From JAKVBH01 sp049800955 (GTDB taxonomy: Bacteria > Pseudomonadota > Alphaproteobacteria > Rhodobacterales > Rhodobacteraceae), in the NCBI RefSeq assembly GCF_049800955.1, contig NZ_JBNAGA010000001.1, positions 1,550,001-1,614,000 on the forward strand: 64,000 nt of DNA, written 5' to 3'. The position numbers were made by a program, and so were the translations under genes. Each line of letters begins with the position of its first letter. The stretch's first letter is position 1. The notes beneath the pieces are model-generated. The model saw only the letters and a list, made by a program, of their open reading frames with translations. It made no database searches and was not told the origin of the DNA. Positions 9,173 to 17,426 of the stretch are shown piece by piece.

Positions 9173-10399
9173 GTGTCTGCACTCGATGTATCCGCTTTGA
9201 AGGCCAAAGATGCTCCGGACCTGGGAGCTTTTGATTGGGAAGACCCGTTTCGGCTGCAGGATCAATTGAGCGAAGAAGAGCGCCTGGTGGCTGAAAGTGC
9301 GCGCAGCTATGCGGCAGAGAAGTTGGCCCCCCGCGCCGTTCAGGCGTTTGCCGAAGAAACGTCGGACCCGGAGATTTTCCGTGAAATGGGCGAGATGGGC
9401 CTGTTGGGCATCACAGTTCCTGAACAATATGGCGGGCTGGGCTCGTCGTACGTGGCCTATGGTCTCGTCGCCCGTGAGATTGAGCGGGTTGATTCCGGCT
9501 ACCGCTCCATGATGTCGGTGCAATCGAGCCTCGTGATGTATCCCATCTATGCCTATGGCAGCGAGGAACAACGGCAGAAGTATTTGCCCGGTCTGGCCGA
9601 GGGCCGTCTGATTGGTTGTTTTGGGCTGACGGAACCCGACGCGGGCTCGGACCCGGCTGGCATGAAAACACGCGCGGAGAAAACCGCCACCGGCTACAAG
9701 CTGACTGGCGCGAAGATGTGGATCTCCAACGCGCCGATCGCGGATGTTTTTGTCGTCTGGGCCAAATCAGAGGCCCATGGCGGCAAGATCCGGGGCTTTG
9801 TTCTGGAGAAGGGCATGGCAGGCCTGTCCGCGCCCAAGATCGAGGGCAAGATGTCTTTGCGCGCGTCAGTGACCGGCGAAATCGTTATGGATGGCGTCGA
9901 GGTCGGAGAAGACGCGCTTTTGCCGGGCGTGGAAGGTCTTAAAGGGCCGTTCGGGTGTTTGAACCGCGCGCGCTACGGCATTTCTTGGGGCGTTATGGGC
10001 GCAGCAGAGTTTTGCTGGCACGCAGCGCGCCAATACGGTCTCGACAGGCATCAGTTCAACAAGCCCCTTGCGCAGACCCAACTCTTCCAGCGCAAGCTTG
10101 CGGATATGCAGACGGAAATCGCTCTGGGGCTGCAAGCGTCCTTGCGCGTCGGGCGGTTGATGGATGAGGCGAAGGGCGCGCCGGAAACGATTTCCATCAT
10201 CAAGCGCAACAATTGCGGCAAAGCGCTCGATATCGCCCGCATGGCACGCGATATGCATGGCGGGAACGGCATCAGCGGTGAGTTTCAGGTGATCCGTCAT
10301 ATGATGAATCTTGAAACCGTGAACACCTATGAGGGCACACATGATGTGCACGCGCTCATTCTTGGCCGTGCGCAAACGGGTTTGCAGGCCTTCTTTTAG
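9173..10399 (+). CDS. gcdH: glutaryl-CoA dehydrogenase
   Basis: A 408-aa FAD-dependent acyl-CoA dehydrogenase. It oxidises and decarboxylates glutaryl-CoA to crotonyl-CoA in lysine/tryptophan breakdown. The sequence begins FDWEDPF, has GCFGLTEPDAGSDP and the catalytic glutamate in TYEGTHDVHALILG (about E387), all typical of GcdH rather than other family members. The start is a GTG at 9173 with GGGAG upstream. It stands alone: no CoA transferase or regulator is next to it. Confidence 0.9.
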   Translation: MSALDVSALKAKDAPDLGAFDWEDPFRLQDQLSEEERLVAESARSYAAEKLAPRAVQAFAEETSDPEIFREMGEMGLLGITVPEQYGGLGSSYVAYGLVAREIERVDSGYRSMMSVQSSLVMYPIYAYGSEEQRQKYLPGLAEGRLIGCFGLTEPDAGSDPAGMKTRAEKTATGYKLTGAKMWISNAPIADVFVVWAKSEAHGGKIRGFVLEKGMAGLSAPKIEGKMSLRASVTGEIVMDGVEVGEDALLPGVEGLKGPFGCLNRARYGISWGVMGAAEFCWHAARQYGLDRHQFNKPLAQTQLFQRKLADMQTEIALGLQASLRVGRLMDEAKGAPETISIIKRNNCGKALDIARMARDMHGGNGISGEFQVIRHMMNLETVNTYEGTHDVHALILGRAQTGLQAFF

Positions 10400-10528
10400 A
10401 TGAAGAACTTCCTCTAAGGTCATGAGTTTTATGCGTTTTGCGTCTTGTGCAGGCTGTGCTGTCTTGGCAGGTGCATCTTGGTGGTTTCCGCTGTAGTCAG
10501 GGCGCAGGACTTGGCTGTGAGGAGTCAA

Positions 10529-11500
10529 ATGGCTGACCAGATCCACGATGACGCTGCCATCCGGGCCTTGGGGGCGCGGGTTGCGAAAGTTGAGGCCGAA
10601 GCGCTTGCAACGATTTCACAGGATATGCCCAAGGGTTTTGCCGCGACCGTACGCGCCATCTTGAAAACCCGGGGCAGGGTGATCATCGGAGGGATCGGAA
10701 AGTCAGGCCACATCGGGCGCAAAATAGCCGCAACATTTGCCTCCACCGGAACACCGGCGGACTTCATTCATGCGGCTGAGGCAAGCCACGGCGATCTGGG
10801 AATGCTCACGACGAGCGATGTCTGCATCCTGATCTCCAATTCCGGTGAGACGTCCGAGCTCGGCGACTTGATCCGCTATACGCGGCGCTTTTCCATTCCC
10901 TTGGTGGGGATGTCCTCCAATGCGCAGAGCACCTTGATGCAGGCTGCCGATGTCCAACTCCTGATGCCGAAGCTGCCGGAGGCCTGTGCCATTGGCATGG
11001 CGCCAACCACGTCAACCACGCTGACGCTGGCGCTTGGCGATGCACTGGCGGTGACTGTGATGGAGATGCGCGGCTTCAGTCCGGAAGACTTTCAGATTTA
11101 TCACCCCGGCGGCAAGCTGGGCGCGCAGCTGACGCGCGTGTCGGAGCTGATGCACAGCGGCGAGGCGATGCCAATCGTGAGCGCCGAGACGCCCATGAGT
11201 GATGTGTTGCTCACCATGACATCCAAAGGGTTTGGCATTGCAGCTGTGACACAAGATGAAAAGCTCTACGGCGTCATTTCCGACGGTGATTTGCGGCGCA
11301 ATATGGCACGGCTGATGGACATGACGGCAGGCGAAATGGCCAGTACATCGCCTGTTACAATCGGGCCGGACGTCCTTGCCGCGCAGGCGCTGGCTGTGTT
11401 GAACGAGCGCAAGATCGGCGTTCTGATGGTGGTGGACGAGACCAAGCGCCCCGTGGGTGTCTTGCATGTTCTGGATCTGCTGCGCGCGGGGGTGGTATGA
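10529..11500 (+). CDS. kdsD: arabinose-5-phosphate isomerase (KpsF/GutQ family)
   Basis: A 323-aa enzyme converting ribulose-5-phosphate to arabinose-5-phosphate, the first step to KDO. The SIS domain (residues about 30-170) shows GRVIIGGIGKSGHIGRKIA and ISNSGETSEL; two CBS domains fill the C-terminal third. I chose the ATG at 10529 because GAGGAG lies 7 bases before it and the protein then aligns with the family; the frame continues upstream to 10445. It overlaps kdsB by 4 bases, giving a kdsD-kdsB-kdsA operon. Confidence 0.9.
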   Translation: MADQIHDDAAIRALGARVAKVEAEALATISQDMPKGFAATVRAILKTRGRVIIGGIGKSGHIGRKIAATFASTGTPADFIHAAEASHGDLGMLTTSDVCILISNSGETSELGDLIRYTRRFSIPLVGMSSNAQSTLMQAADVQLLMPKLPEACAIGMAPTTSTTLTLALGDALAVTVMEMRGFSPEDFQIYHPGGKLGAQLTRVSELMHSGEAMPIVSAETPMSDVLLTMTSKGFGIAAVTQDEKLYGVISDGDLRRNMARLMDMTAGEMASTSPVTIGPDVLAAQALAVLNERKIGVLMVVDETKRPVGVLHVLDLLRAGVV

Positions 11501-12282
11501 AGACTGTTATCCTGATCCCGGCGCGCTATGCGTCCACGCGCTATCCCGGAAAACCTCTGGCGGCCTTGCGTCAAGCAGATGGCAGCAGCAAGACGCTGAT
11601 CCAGATGAGCTGGGAGGCGGCACAGGCCATTGCCGGTGTAGCCGCGGTGCACGTCGTCACGGATGATGATCGGATCAAACAGGCCGCAGAAGGATTTGGC
11701 GCGTCTGTCTTGATGACATCGCCCGACGCCGAGAATGGCACCGCGCGCTGTGCGGAGGCAGCGGCCCATGTAGATGCCGACTTAATCGTGAACTTTCAAG
11801 GAGATGCGCCGCTCACGCCGCCATGGTTCGTCGAGGATTTGATTGCAGCCATGGCGCAGGATGCATCCGCCGACATGGCAACGCCTGTGTTGCAATGTGA
11901 TGCAGGCACCTATGCGATGTTTGCAGAAGACAGGCGCAATGGCCGCGTCGGCGGCACAACGGCCGTCTTCGGCGCGGATTATCGCGCGCTGTATTTCTCC
12001 AAGGAAATCGTTCCCTACATAGATCCCGGCAAGGTCCCCGCGACGGATATTCCGGTCTATCATCACGTGGGCGTCTACGCTTACCGACCCGCTGCGCTGG
12101 AGGCCTATACACGCTGGCCTGTCAGCGAATTGGAAACGCTGGAAGGGCTTGAGCAATTGCGCTTTCTGGTCAACGGCGCGGCTGTACGCTGCGTGGAAGT
12201 ACAGGCGCGGGGAAGGGTCTTTTGGGAGCTGAACAACCCCGAAGACATCGCGCGCATCGAGAAGGTATTGGCAACGCAATGA
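11497..12282 (+). CDS. kdsB: 3-deoxy-manno-octulosonate cytidylyltransferase
   Basis: A 261-aa cytoplasmic enzyme that makes CMP-KDO from CTP and KDO for lipopolysaccharide core assembly. The nucleotide-binding start IPARYASTRYPGKPL and the metal motif NFQGDAPL are clear. Length is close to E. coli KdsB (248). Its ATG overlaps the kdsD stop and its TGA overlaps the kdsA start, so the three genes are translationally coupled. Confidence 0.93.
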   Translation: MKTVILIPARYASTRYPGKPLAALRQADGSSKTLIQMSWEAAQAIAGVAAVHVVTDDDRIKQAAEGFGASVLMTSPDAENGTARCAEAAAHVDADLIVNFQGDAPLTPPWFVEDLIAAMAQDASADMATPVLQCDAGTYAMFAEDRRNGRVGGTTAVFGADYRALYFSKEIVPYIDPGKVPATDIPVYHHVGVYAYRPAALEAYTRWPVSELETLEGLEQLRFLVNGAAVRCVEVQARGRVFWELNNPEDIARIEKVLATQ

Positions 12283-13109
12283 CACAGACAAAAACAGTAG
12301 ATGTCGCTGACGTCAGCTTTGCACAAGACAAGGCGCTCTCGCTCATAACGGGGCCATGCCAGCTCGAAAGCCTGGATCATGCGCGCATGATGGCGGAGCG
12401 TATTGCCGAGGCCTGCGCCCCAACGGAGACATCGTTTGTCTTCAAGGCGAGCTACGACAAGGCCAATCGCTCATCCGTAAAAACGGAGCGGGGTTTGGGC
12501 ATGGAGGAGGGGCTCTCGATTCTGTCCAAGATACGCGATGAATTTGGCTGCCCGGTTTTGACGGATGTGCATGACGCCCGCCAATGCGCCCCGGCCAGCG
12601 AGGCGGTGGACATCTTGCAGATTCCGGCGTTTCTCTGCCGTCAGACGGATTTGCTTTTGGCCGCAGGCGAGACCGGGCGCGCCATCAATATCAAAAAGGG
12701 CCAGTTTCTGGCGCCGTGGGATATGGCCCATGTGGCGGAAAAAGTGGCCTCAACCGGGAATGAGCGCATCATGCTCTGCGACCGGGGCACATCGTTTGGC
12801 TACAACACGCTTGTCTCTGATTTCCGCGGGCTGCCGACCATGGCCGAGACAGGCTATCCGGTCGTGTTCGACGCCACGCATTCGGTGCAACAACCCGGCG
12901 GTCATGGTGCCACATCAGGTGGCCAGCGGCAATTCGCGCCCGTACTGGCCCGCGCGGCTGTTGCTGTTGGTGTTGCGGGGCTGTTCATCGAAACCCATGA
13001 AGACCCTGACAATGCACCATCCGACGGGCCGAACATGATACCCGTCGATGAGATGGCGGGTTTGATCAAACGTCTGGTGGCCTTTGATCGCATCGCCAAG
13101 AACCTCTAG
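12279..13109 (+). CDS. kdsA: 3-deoxy-8-phosphooctulonate synthase
   Basis: A 276-aa TIM-barrel enzyme joining phosphoenolpyruvate and arabinose-5-phosphate to KDO-8-phosphate. Motifs: ITGPCQLES, FKASYDKANRSS, INIKKGQFLAPWDM, DRGTSFGYN and DATHSVQQPGG. The start at 12279 sits in an ATGA overlap with kdsB; an upstream in-frame start at 12222 would extend into kdsB and is unlikely. It completes the KDO route encoded here apart from the phosphatase kdsC, which is not in the window. Confidence 0.94.
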   Translation: MTQTKTVDVADVSFAQDKALSLITGPCQLESLDHARMMAERIAEACAPTETSFVFKASYDKANRSSVKTERGLGMEEGLSILSKIRDEFGCPVLTDVHDARQCAPASEAVDILQIPAFLCRQTDLLLAAGETGRAINIKKGQFLAPWDMAHVAEKVASTGNERIMLCDRGTSFGYNTLVSDFRGLPTMAETGYPVVFDATHSVQQPGGHGATSGGQRQFAPVLARAAVAVGVAGLFIETHEDPDNAPSDGPNMIPVDEMAGLIKRLVAFDRIAKNL

Positions 13110-13130
13110 GCAGGGCGCGCGCGTCTGTTC

Positions 13131-13153
13131 CGTATTCGATACGAAGTTCGTAT
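13131..13153. repeat. overlapping palindromes 3' of kdsA
   Basis: CGTAT-TCG-ATACG (13131-13143) overlaps ATACGAA-G-TTCGTAT (13139-13153), both perfect. The stretch that follows to about 13200 is unusually AT-rich for this genome. It lies between two convergent genes, so a promoter role is not obvious; it may be a protein-binding site or a weak two-way terminator. Confidence 0.55.
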
Positions 13154-13298
13154 AATGTGAATTATGTAAAATGTGTAATATCCCAAAATCAGGTATTTAC
13201 CGCCTTGCCTTTATTTGGCACCCGCATGCGCAACCCTGATGGCCAACACTGCAACGTCCTTGTGCCTCGCGCGGCACCAGACAACGCAGGGAAAGCTA

Positions 13299-14588
13299 TC
13301 AAAGGAAGTAAATGTAGAAGTCTCTCAGAGCGCTTGCGTCTAGCGCCGCAGTTTTCTCGACTTCTTGCGCTTTCATGAAGATATGGTTCTGCGTCAGCAG
13401 ATCACCGACAGCGCTGCACAGAACTTCATCTGCTTTCAGATCCTCGATCGCACCCGCCAGATCAGCCGCCACGCCGTCGGACGCATCTGTCACCTCAAAA
13501 CCATCGCCGGTTTCCATCGCAGGCATCGCATAGCCCTGCTCTACCCCCAGACGCGCCGCTTGCAGCACGGCCGCGACCGCTGTGAACGGATTTGCAGATG
13601 CATCGGCAGTGCGATGCTCCAAACGCGCCTTGGCGCCGCCTTCCGTGCTGACACGTGTCGTGACGTTGCGATGATCGCCTCCCCAGTTTTGCCAATAACC
13701 CGAAAGCGAGGCTGGTTGCAGCCGTTTGTAAGACGTGGCCGTCGGCGCGATCAGACCGGCCAGACCTTTGTGATGATGCACAAGACCCGCCACGCATCCA
13801 CGCGTCAGTGCGTTCATATGCTCGGGTCCGCCGCCGTCAGGACTGGCCATGGCATTCTTGCCATCGCCATCCACAAAGGAAAAATTCACGTGCAACCCGG
13901 AGCCTCCGGCGTCTTCGAGCGGCTTGGGCATGAAGGTCAGGATCACACCTGCGCGATACGCCACTTCCCGCGCCATGGTCCGGAACAAAACGATGTCATC
14001 GACTGCGCGGAGCGCATCATCGAATGTCAGCGTGTATTCAAACTGCGGCGCGTCGTATTCGGCCGTGATCATATCCAGCTTGAAGCCCAGCTTGTCCGCC
14101 ATCTCCCAGATCTGATCATTGAATCCCAAGGGATCGGTAAAAGGCCCCGTGCCGTAGACCACGCCACCCGGACTGTTGTATGGCACCAGCGCGCCGTCTT
14201 CGGTCTGGATGAAAGCAAAAGCCTCCAGCTCCAAACCGACCTTGGGCGACAATCCCTTGTCCTGCCATGCCGCCACCGCGCGCTTCAGCGCGCCGCGCGG
14301 ACACAGGCCCAAAGGCGCGCCAGCGACGTCGTAAAGATCTCCCAAAACAACCTTTGTGCCAGGCTCCCAACCGTCGCGAATATCATCCGCTTCCCAGCGC
14401 AGCTCCATGTCTGGCAGGCCTTCCATCATCATGGAGCCCGGCGATGGCAGCAAATCGCGGTCGTAATGTACGCCAAAGGTGGATTGGCAAAACCGTGTTT
14501 CATGCGAACCGATCTTGTGCGCCGGCAGGTATTTTCCGCGCATGATACTCAGATGGTCGCAGAACATTGCTCTCAGTCGATCTGCCAT
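13299..14588 (-). CDS. glutamine-synthetase-family ligase (gamma-glutamyl amide synthetase type)
   Basis: A 429-aa glutamine synthetase-like ligase. Family signatures are KVGLELEAFAF (metal-binding glutamates), GSGLHVNFSF (catalytic histidine region) and ARLEHRTADASANPF (ATP/glutamate arginines). It is shorter than GlnA (about 470) and its partners are a P450, a class I amidotransferase and a GntR regulator rather than nitrogen-regulation genes. In known clusters of this kind (PuuA, IpuC, TdnQ/AtdA1) the ligase couples glutamate to an amine. The amine here is unknown. It follows the P450 gene after 29 bases, so they form one operon. Confidence 0.85.
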   Translation of the reverse strand: MADRLRAMFCDHLSIMRGKYLPAHKIGSHETRFCQSTFGVHYDRDLLPSPGSMMMEGLPDMELRWEADDIRDGWEPGTKVVLGDLYDVAGAPLGLCPRGALKRAVAAWQDKGLSPKVGLELEAFAFIQTEDGALVPYNSPGGVVYGTGPFTDPLGFNDQIWEMADKLGFKLDMITAEYDAPQFEYTLTFDDALRAVDDIVLFRTMAREVAYRAGVILTFMPKPLEDAGGSGLHVNFSFVDGDGKNAMASPDGGGPEHMNALTRGCVAGLVHHHKGLAGLIAPTATSYKRLQPASLSGYWQNWGGDHRNVTTRVSTEGGAKARLEHRTADASANPFTAVAAVLQAARLGVEQGYAMPAMETGDGFEVTDASDGVAADLAGAIEDLKADEVLCSAVGDLLTQNHIFMKAQEVEKTAALDASALRDFYIYFL

Positions 14589-14617
14589 GGGAGACTCCGT
14601 TATTGGCTTGGGAAAGG

Positions 14618-15877
14618 TTAGGCGCGTGTGATGCGCACAGGCAAGGATTTGATGCCGCCGACAAAGTTGGATCGGAGAAACTGCTGTGGGCCGGTGGCTT
14701 CAATGGACGTGATCCGGTGCGCCAGTTCCTGAAACAGCACCCGCACTTCCAGACGCGCGAGCCACATGCCGAGGCAAAGATGCGGCCCGCCCAGGCCAAA
14801 CGCCAGATGCTTGTTGGGACTGCGATGCAGATCGACGCGAAACGGCGCCTCAAAGGCGCGCTCGTCCCTGTTACCCGAGGCAAACCAATAGAGCACTTTG
14901 TCGCCCGCGCGGATTGTCTTGCCGTGCATCTCGTAATCCCGCAGCGCCGTCCGGCGAAAGTAAGTCGCGGGCGTGGCCCAGCGGATGATCTCATCCGGCG
15001 CGGTCTCCCAAACCGCCCCACCCGCCTGCAACTGCCCCAGCAATTTGGGCTGATGGCACAGCGCCTGAAGACCTGCGGCAATGGAATAGCGTGTCGTGTC
15101 ATTGCCCGCGGCGACCAGCAGGCAAAAGAAATTACGAAATTCCTCCTCGGAGATGACCTCGCCATCCGGCCCCGGCGCGAGGATCAAATGCAAGACGCCA
15201 GAGGTATCGCCGCTGGCGGTTTTGCGGGCCATCAACTCCTTGGCGTATTGATAGAGCTCCGCCCCCGCAGGCGAATTGAAAGGCATCATGCGAAACTCAT
15301 CGGTGGTCATCTTGTCCAGCACGTGATCCGTGAAATCTGGATCGGTATTGGCAATGAGCGCATCCCCCTTTTCCACGAGCCACGGCAGGTCCTCCTCCGG
15401 GGTGCCCATGATCCGCCCCAACATGCGCATCGGCAAAACCCGCGCGATTGCGGCTGTTGCGTCAAAACTGTCCTGCTGGAGAACCTCATCCAGAATATCC
15501 ACGCAAAGACCGCGAATATCGTCGTTGAAGGTCTCAATCACCGTCTTCGAAAAAGCCTTGGCCAGTTTGATCCGCGTTTTCATATGTTCGGGCGGGTCAA
15601 TCTCCTGAAAGGTGCGCCGGGCGATGACCTCTTCAGGCGTCTGATCTTCCATCCGGATGCCGTGGGCCGAGGAAAAGACATCTGTCTGGCGGTTCATCTC
15701 CAGAATGTCCGCGTAGCGCGTGATGGACCAGAACCCCTGCCCCTCCGACCATTCTGTCCAATGCAGCGGATCTTCGTCGCGTAGGCGTTTGAACGTATTA
15801 TGCGGAGGCCCCGCCACGAATGTGTCATGGCTTGTGAGATCGGCATAGCCGTCATCTGTTGGGGTCCAAATCGTCAT
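14618..15877 (-). CDS. cytochrome P450
   Basis: A 419-aa soluble bacterial P450. The heme-ligand motif is FGLGGPHLCLG with the thiolate at about C368; the I-helix oxygen-activation motif is AAGNDTTR, and ExxR lies in the K helix region (YFRRTALRDYE nearby). No N-terminal membrane anchor. It is the first gene of a minus-strand unit with the GS-like ligase, divergent from the amidotransferase gene. No ferredoxin or reductase gene is adjacent, so electrons must come from elsewhere. Likely role is oxidation of the gamma-glutamylated or free amine (inference). Confidence 0.93.
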   Translation of the reverse strand: MTIWTPTDDGYADLTSHDTFVAGPPHNTFKRLRDEDPLHWTEWSEGQGFWSITRYADILEMNRQTDVFSSAHGIRMEDQTPEEVIARRTFQEIDPPEHMKTRIKLAKAFSKTVIETFNDDIRGLCVDILDEVLQQDSFDATAAIARVLPMRMLGRIMGTPEEDLPWLVEKGDALIANTDPDFTDHVLDKMTTDEFRMMPFNSPAGAELYQYAKELMARKTASGDTSGVLHLILAPGPDGEVISEEEFRNFFCLLVAAGNDTTRYSIAAGLQALCHQPKLLGQLQAGGAVWETAPDEIIRWATPATYFRRTALRDYEMHGKTIRAGDKVLYWFASGNRDERAFEAPFRVDLHRSPNKHLAFGLGGPHLCLGMWLARLEVRVLFQELAHRITSIEATGPQQFLRSNFVGGIKSLPVRITRA

Positions 15878-15897
15878 CTCGCGCCCTCCCTTCTTAA

Positions 15898-15931
15898 ATG
15901 GATATACAAACGTAATCCATAAATATACAAA
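15898..15931. promoter_or_regulatory. probable GntR operator in P450/amidotransferase divergent promoter
   Basis: The 77-base divergent gap holds a 9-base direct repeat, ATATACAAA, at 15902 and 15923 (21 bp apart, two helical turns) and an inverted repeat ATGGAT (15898-15903) / ATCCAT (15915-15920). TATACAA-type half-sites are common for FCD-subfamily GntR regulators, and such a gene closes this cluster. Confidence 0.6.
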
Positions 15932-15954
15932 TAAATGAACTTCAGGAGACCCAG

Positions 15955-16674
15955 ATGCATTTGGCTGTACTGGTCACAAATACAGACGAAAGCGCCTTCG
16001 CGCAGGCCCATCCAAAAGACGGGGAGAAATTCACGCGTCTCATTCAGTCCGTGCGGCCGAACTGGCAGGTCAGCAGCTACATCGTGAAAGACGGGATCTT
16101 TCCCGACGATCTGTCCCGCTATGACGGGCTGATGATCACCGGGAGCCCCGCGTCCGTGCTGGAACAGACCCCGTGGATGGAAAGGCTCTTCGAATTGATC
16201 CGGGAGGCCCATGATCGACGCCTGCCCATGTTTGGCGCCTGTTTTGGCCACCAGGCGATCGCTATGGCTCTTGGCGGTGAGGTGCGCCGGAGCGAGGACG
16301 ACTGGGCCTTTGGTTTGCTCGACATGTTCGTGAGCGATGCGCCCGACTGGTTTGACGGCCCGCCGCGATTTACGCAATTCGCGGCTCATATCGATCATGT
16401 CACGCAAGCACCGGACGGCGCGCGCATTCTGTTTTCCACATCGCACTGCCAAAACGCAGGCTTCGCTCTGGGCCAGCACATCTACACGACGCAAAACCAT
16501 CCCGAGATGTCGCCTGAATTTGCCGCGGCCTTGGTTGAGGAATACGCCGATACCTTGGGCCCCGAGGTCGCCGCCCGTGCGCGCGCCTCTCTCAGCCGCA
16601 AAGCAGACAGCGAACTCTTTGCGCAATCAATCGCGCGGTTCTTTGAGGGGGCCTCCGGGGCGTTGGACCACTGA
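15955..16674 (+). CDS. type 1 glutamine amidotransferase-like hydrolase
   Basis: A 239-aa class I amidotransferase domain protein standing alone. The catalytic triad is visible: C96 in FGACFGHQAIA, H182 and E184 in NHPEM. The CDS begins with ATG after CAGGAG. In the aniline (TdnT/AtdA2) and polyamine (PuuD) systems a similar free hydrolase works with a GS-like ligase and removes or handles the gamma-glutamyl group; the same pairing here suggests that role. Its 3' end overlaps the convergent GntR gene by 48 bases. Confidence 0.82.
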   Translation: MHLAVLVTNTDESAFAQAHPKDGEKFTRLIQSVRPNWQVSSYIVKDGIFPDDLSRYDGLMITGSPASVLEQTPWMERLFELIREAHDRRLPMFGACFGHQAIAMALGGEVRRSEDDWAFGLLDMFVSDAPDWFDGPPRFTQFAAHIDHVTQAPDGARILFSTSHCQNAGFALGQHIYTTQNHPEMSPEFAAALVEEYADTLGPEVAARARASLSRKADSELFAQSIARFFEGASGALDH

Positions 16675-17319
16675 GGCAATCATATTCGTGACCGTCTCGC
16701 GATCATAATTGAAATGCTGAAGCATCGCCGCAGATGCGCCGGCGGCATCGCCTTGCGCAATGAGATCCACGATGGCTGCATGCTCACGCGCTGAGGCCGC
16801 AATTTCCCCATCGACACGGTAGCGTAGGCGGTAATGCGCCATTAGTTTGCGTGCGTTGAGCTTGATCATCTCCGTCAGAAACGGATTGCAGGCCGCCTCG
16901 GCAATGGCCGCGTGAAACAGCATATTCAGCCGGTAATAAGCTGCGTGATCACGCGGAGCGGTTTTCGCCGCGAATTCCGCGCAAGCGCGACCGCAGGCCG
17001 TCAAATGCGCCAATTGATCGGGCGAAATTCGCTGGGCCGCCAGCCCTGCGGCCTGGGCTTCCAGATTGGCGTGCACCTCGAGTATCGCGAGAAATTCATC
17101 CGTATTGGGCTGAAACAACCGGACGCCTTTGCGCGCGTGGCGCACCGCAAGCCCCGTGGCCTCCAGCTGAATAATCGCCTCCCGCACAGGCGTTCGGGAC
17201 ACCTCACACGCGGCCATCAAATCCGCCTCAGAGACAACATCCCCGGGCAAGAGCGTTCCCTCTTCGATCCGGGACATGACGGCTTCGATGACAGCCTGTG
17301 CTTGGGTTGGTCTGGCCAT
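16627..17319 (-). CDS. GntR family transcriptional regulator (FCD subfamily)
   Basis: A 230-aa regulator with an N-terminal winged helix (GDVVSEADLMAACEVSRTPVREAIIQLEATGLA) and a C-terminal all-helical FCD ligand domain (AARDHA.., FHAAIAEAACNP, with histidines that usually bind a metal). The ATG at 17319 gives the normal short N-terminus; the frame runs on to 17391 but that adds 24 atypical residues. Convergent with the amidotransferase gene, it most likely represses the divergent P450/amidotransferase promoter. Confidence 0.88.
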   Translation of the reverse strand: MARPTQAQAVIEAVMSRIEEGTLLPGDVVSEADLMAACEVSRTPVREAIIQLEATGLAVRHARKGVRLFQPNTDEFLAILEVHANLEAQAAGLAAQRISPDQLAHLTACGRACAEFAAKTAPRDHAAYYRLNMLFHAAIAEAACNPFLTEMIKLNARKLMAHYRLRYRVDGEIAASAREHAAIVDLIAQGDAAGASAAMLQHFNYDRETVTNMIASVVQRPGGPLKEPRD

Positions 17320-17426
17320 GCCTTCGGCGCCTTCTTCTGCAATGGGCCTCTTTTGATAGCAGCTATGCAGCCGTCCACAAGCGCGGGACATTTGCTCAGG
17401 CGCGATCCCGGCGCTAGGGTCTTCCC

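Noticed and set aside
10422..10496. 24-codon frame between gcdH and kdsD (hydrophobic, MSFMRFASC...)
   Set aside because: Weak ribosome site, short, and no stop-start coupling. Possible leader peptide but not supported enough to call.
13141..13160. loxP-like string TTCGTATAATGT
   Set aside because: Only 12 bases match one arm and spacer of loxP; the facing arm is absent and no recombinase or phage genes are near.
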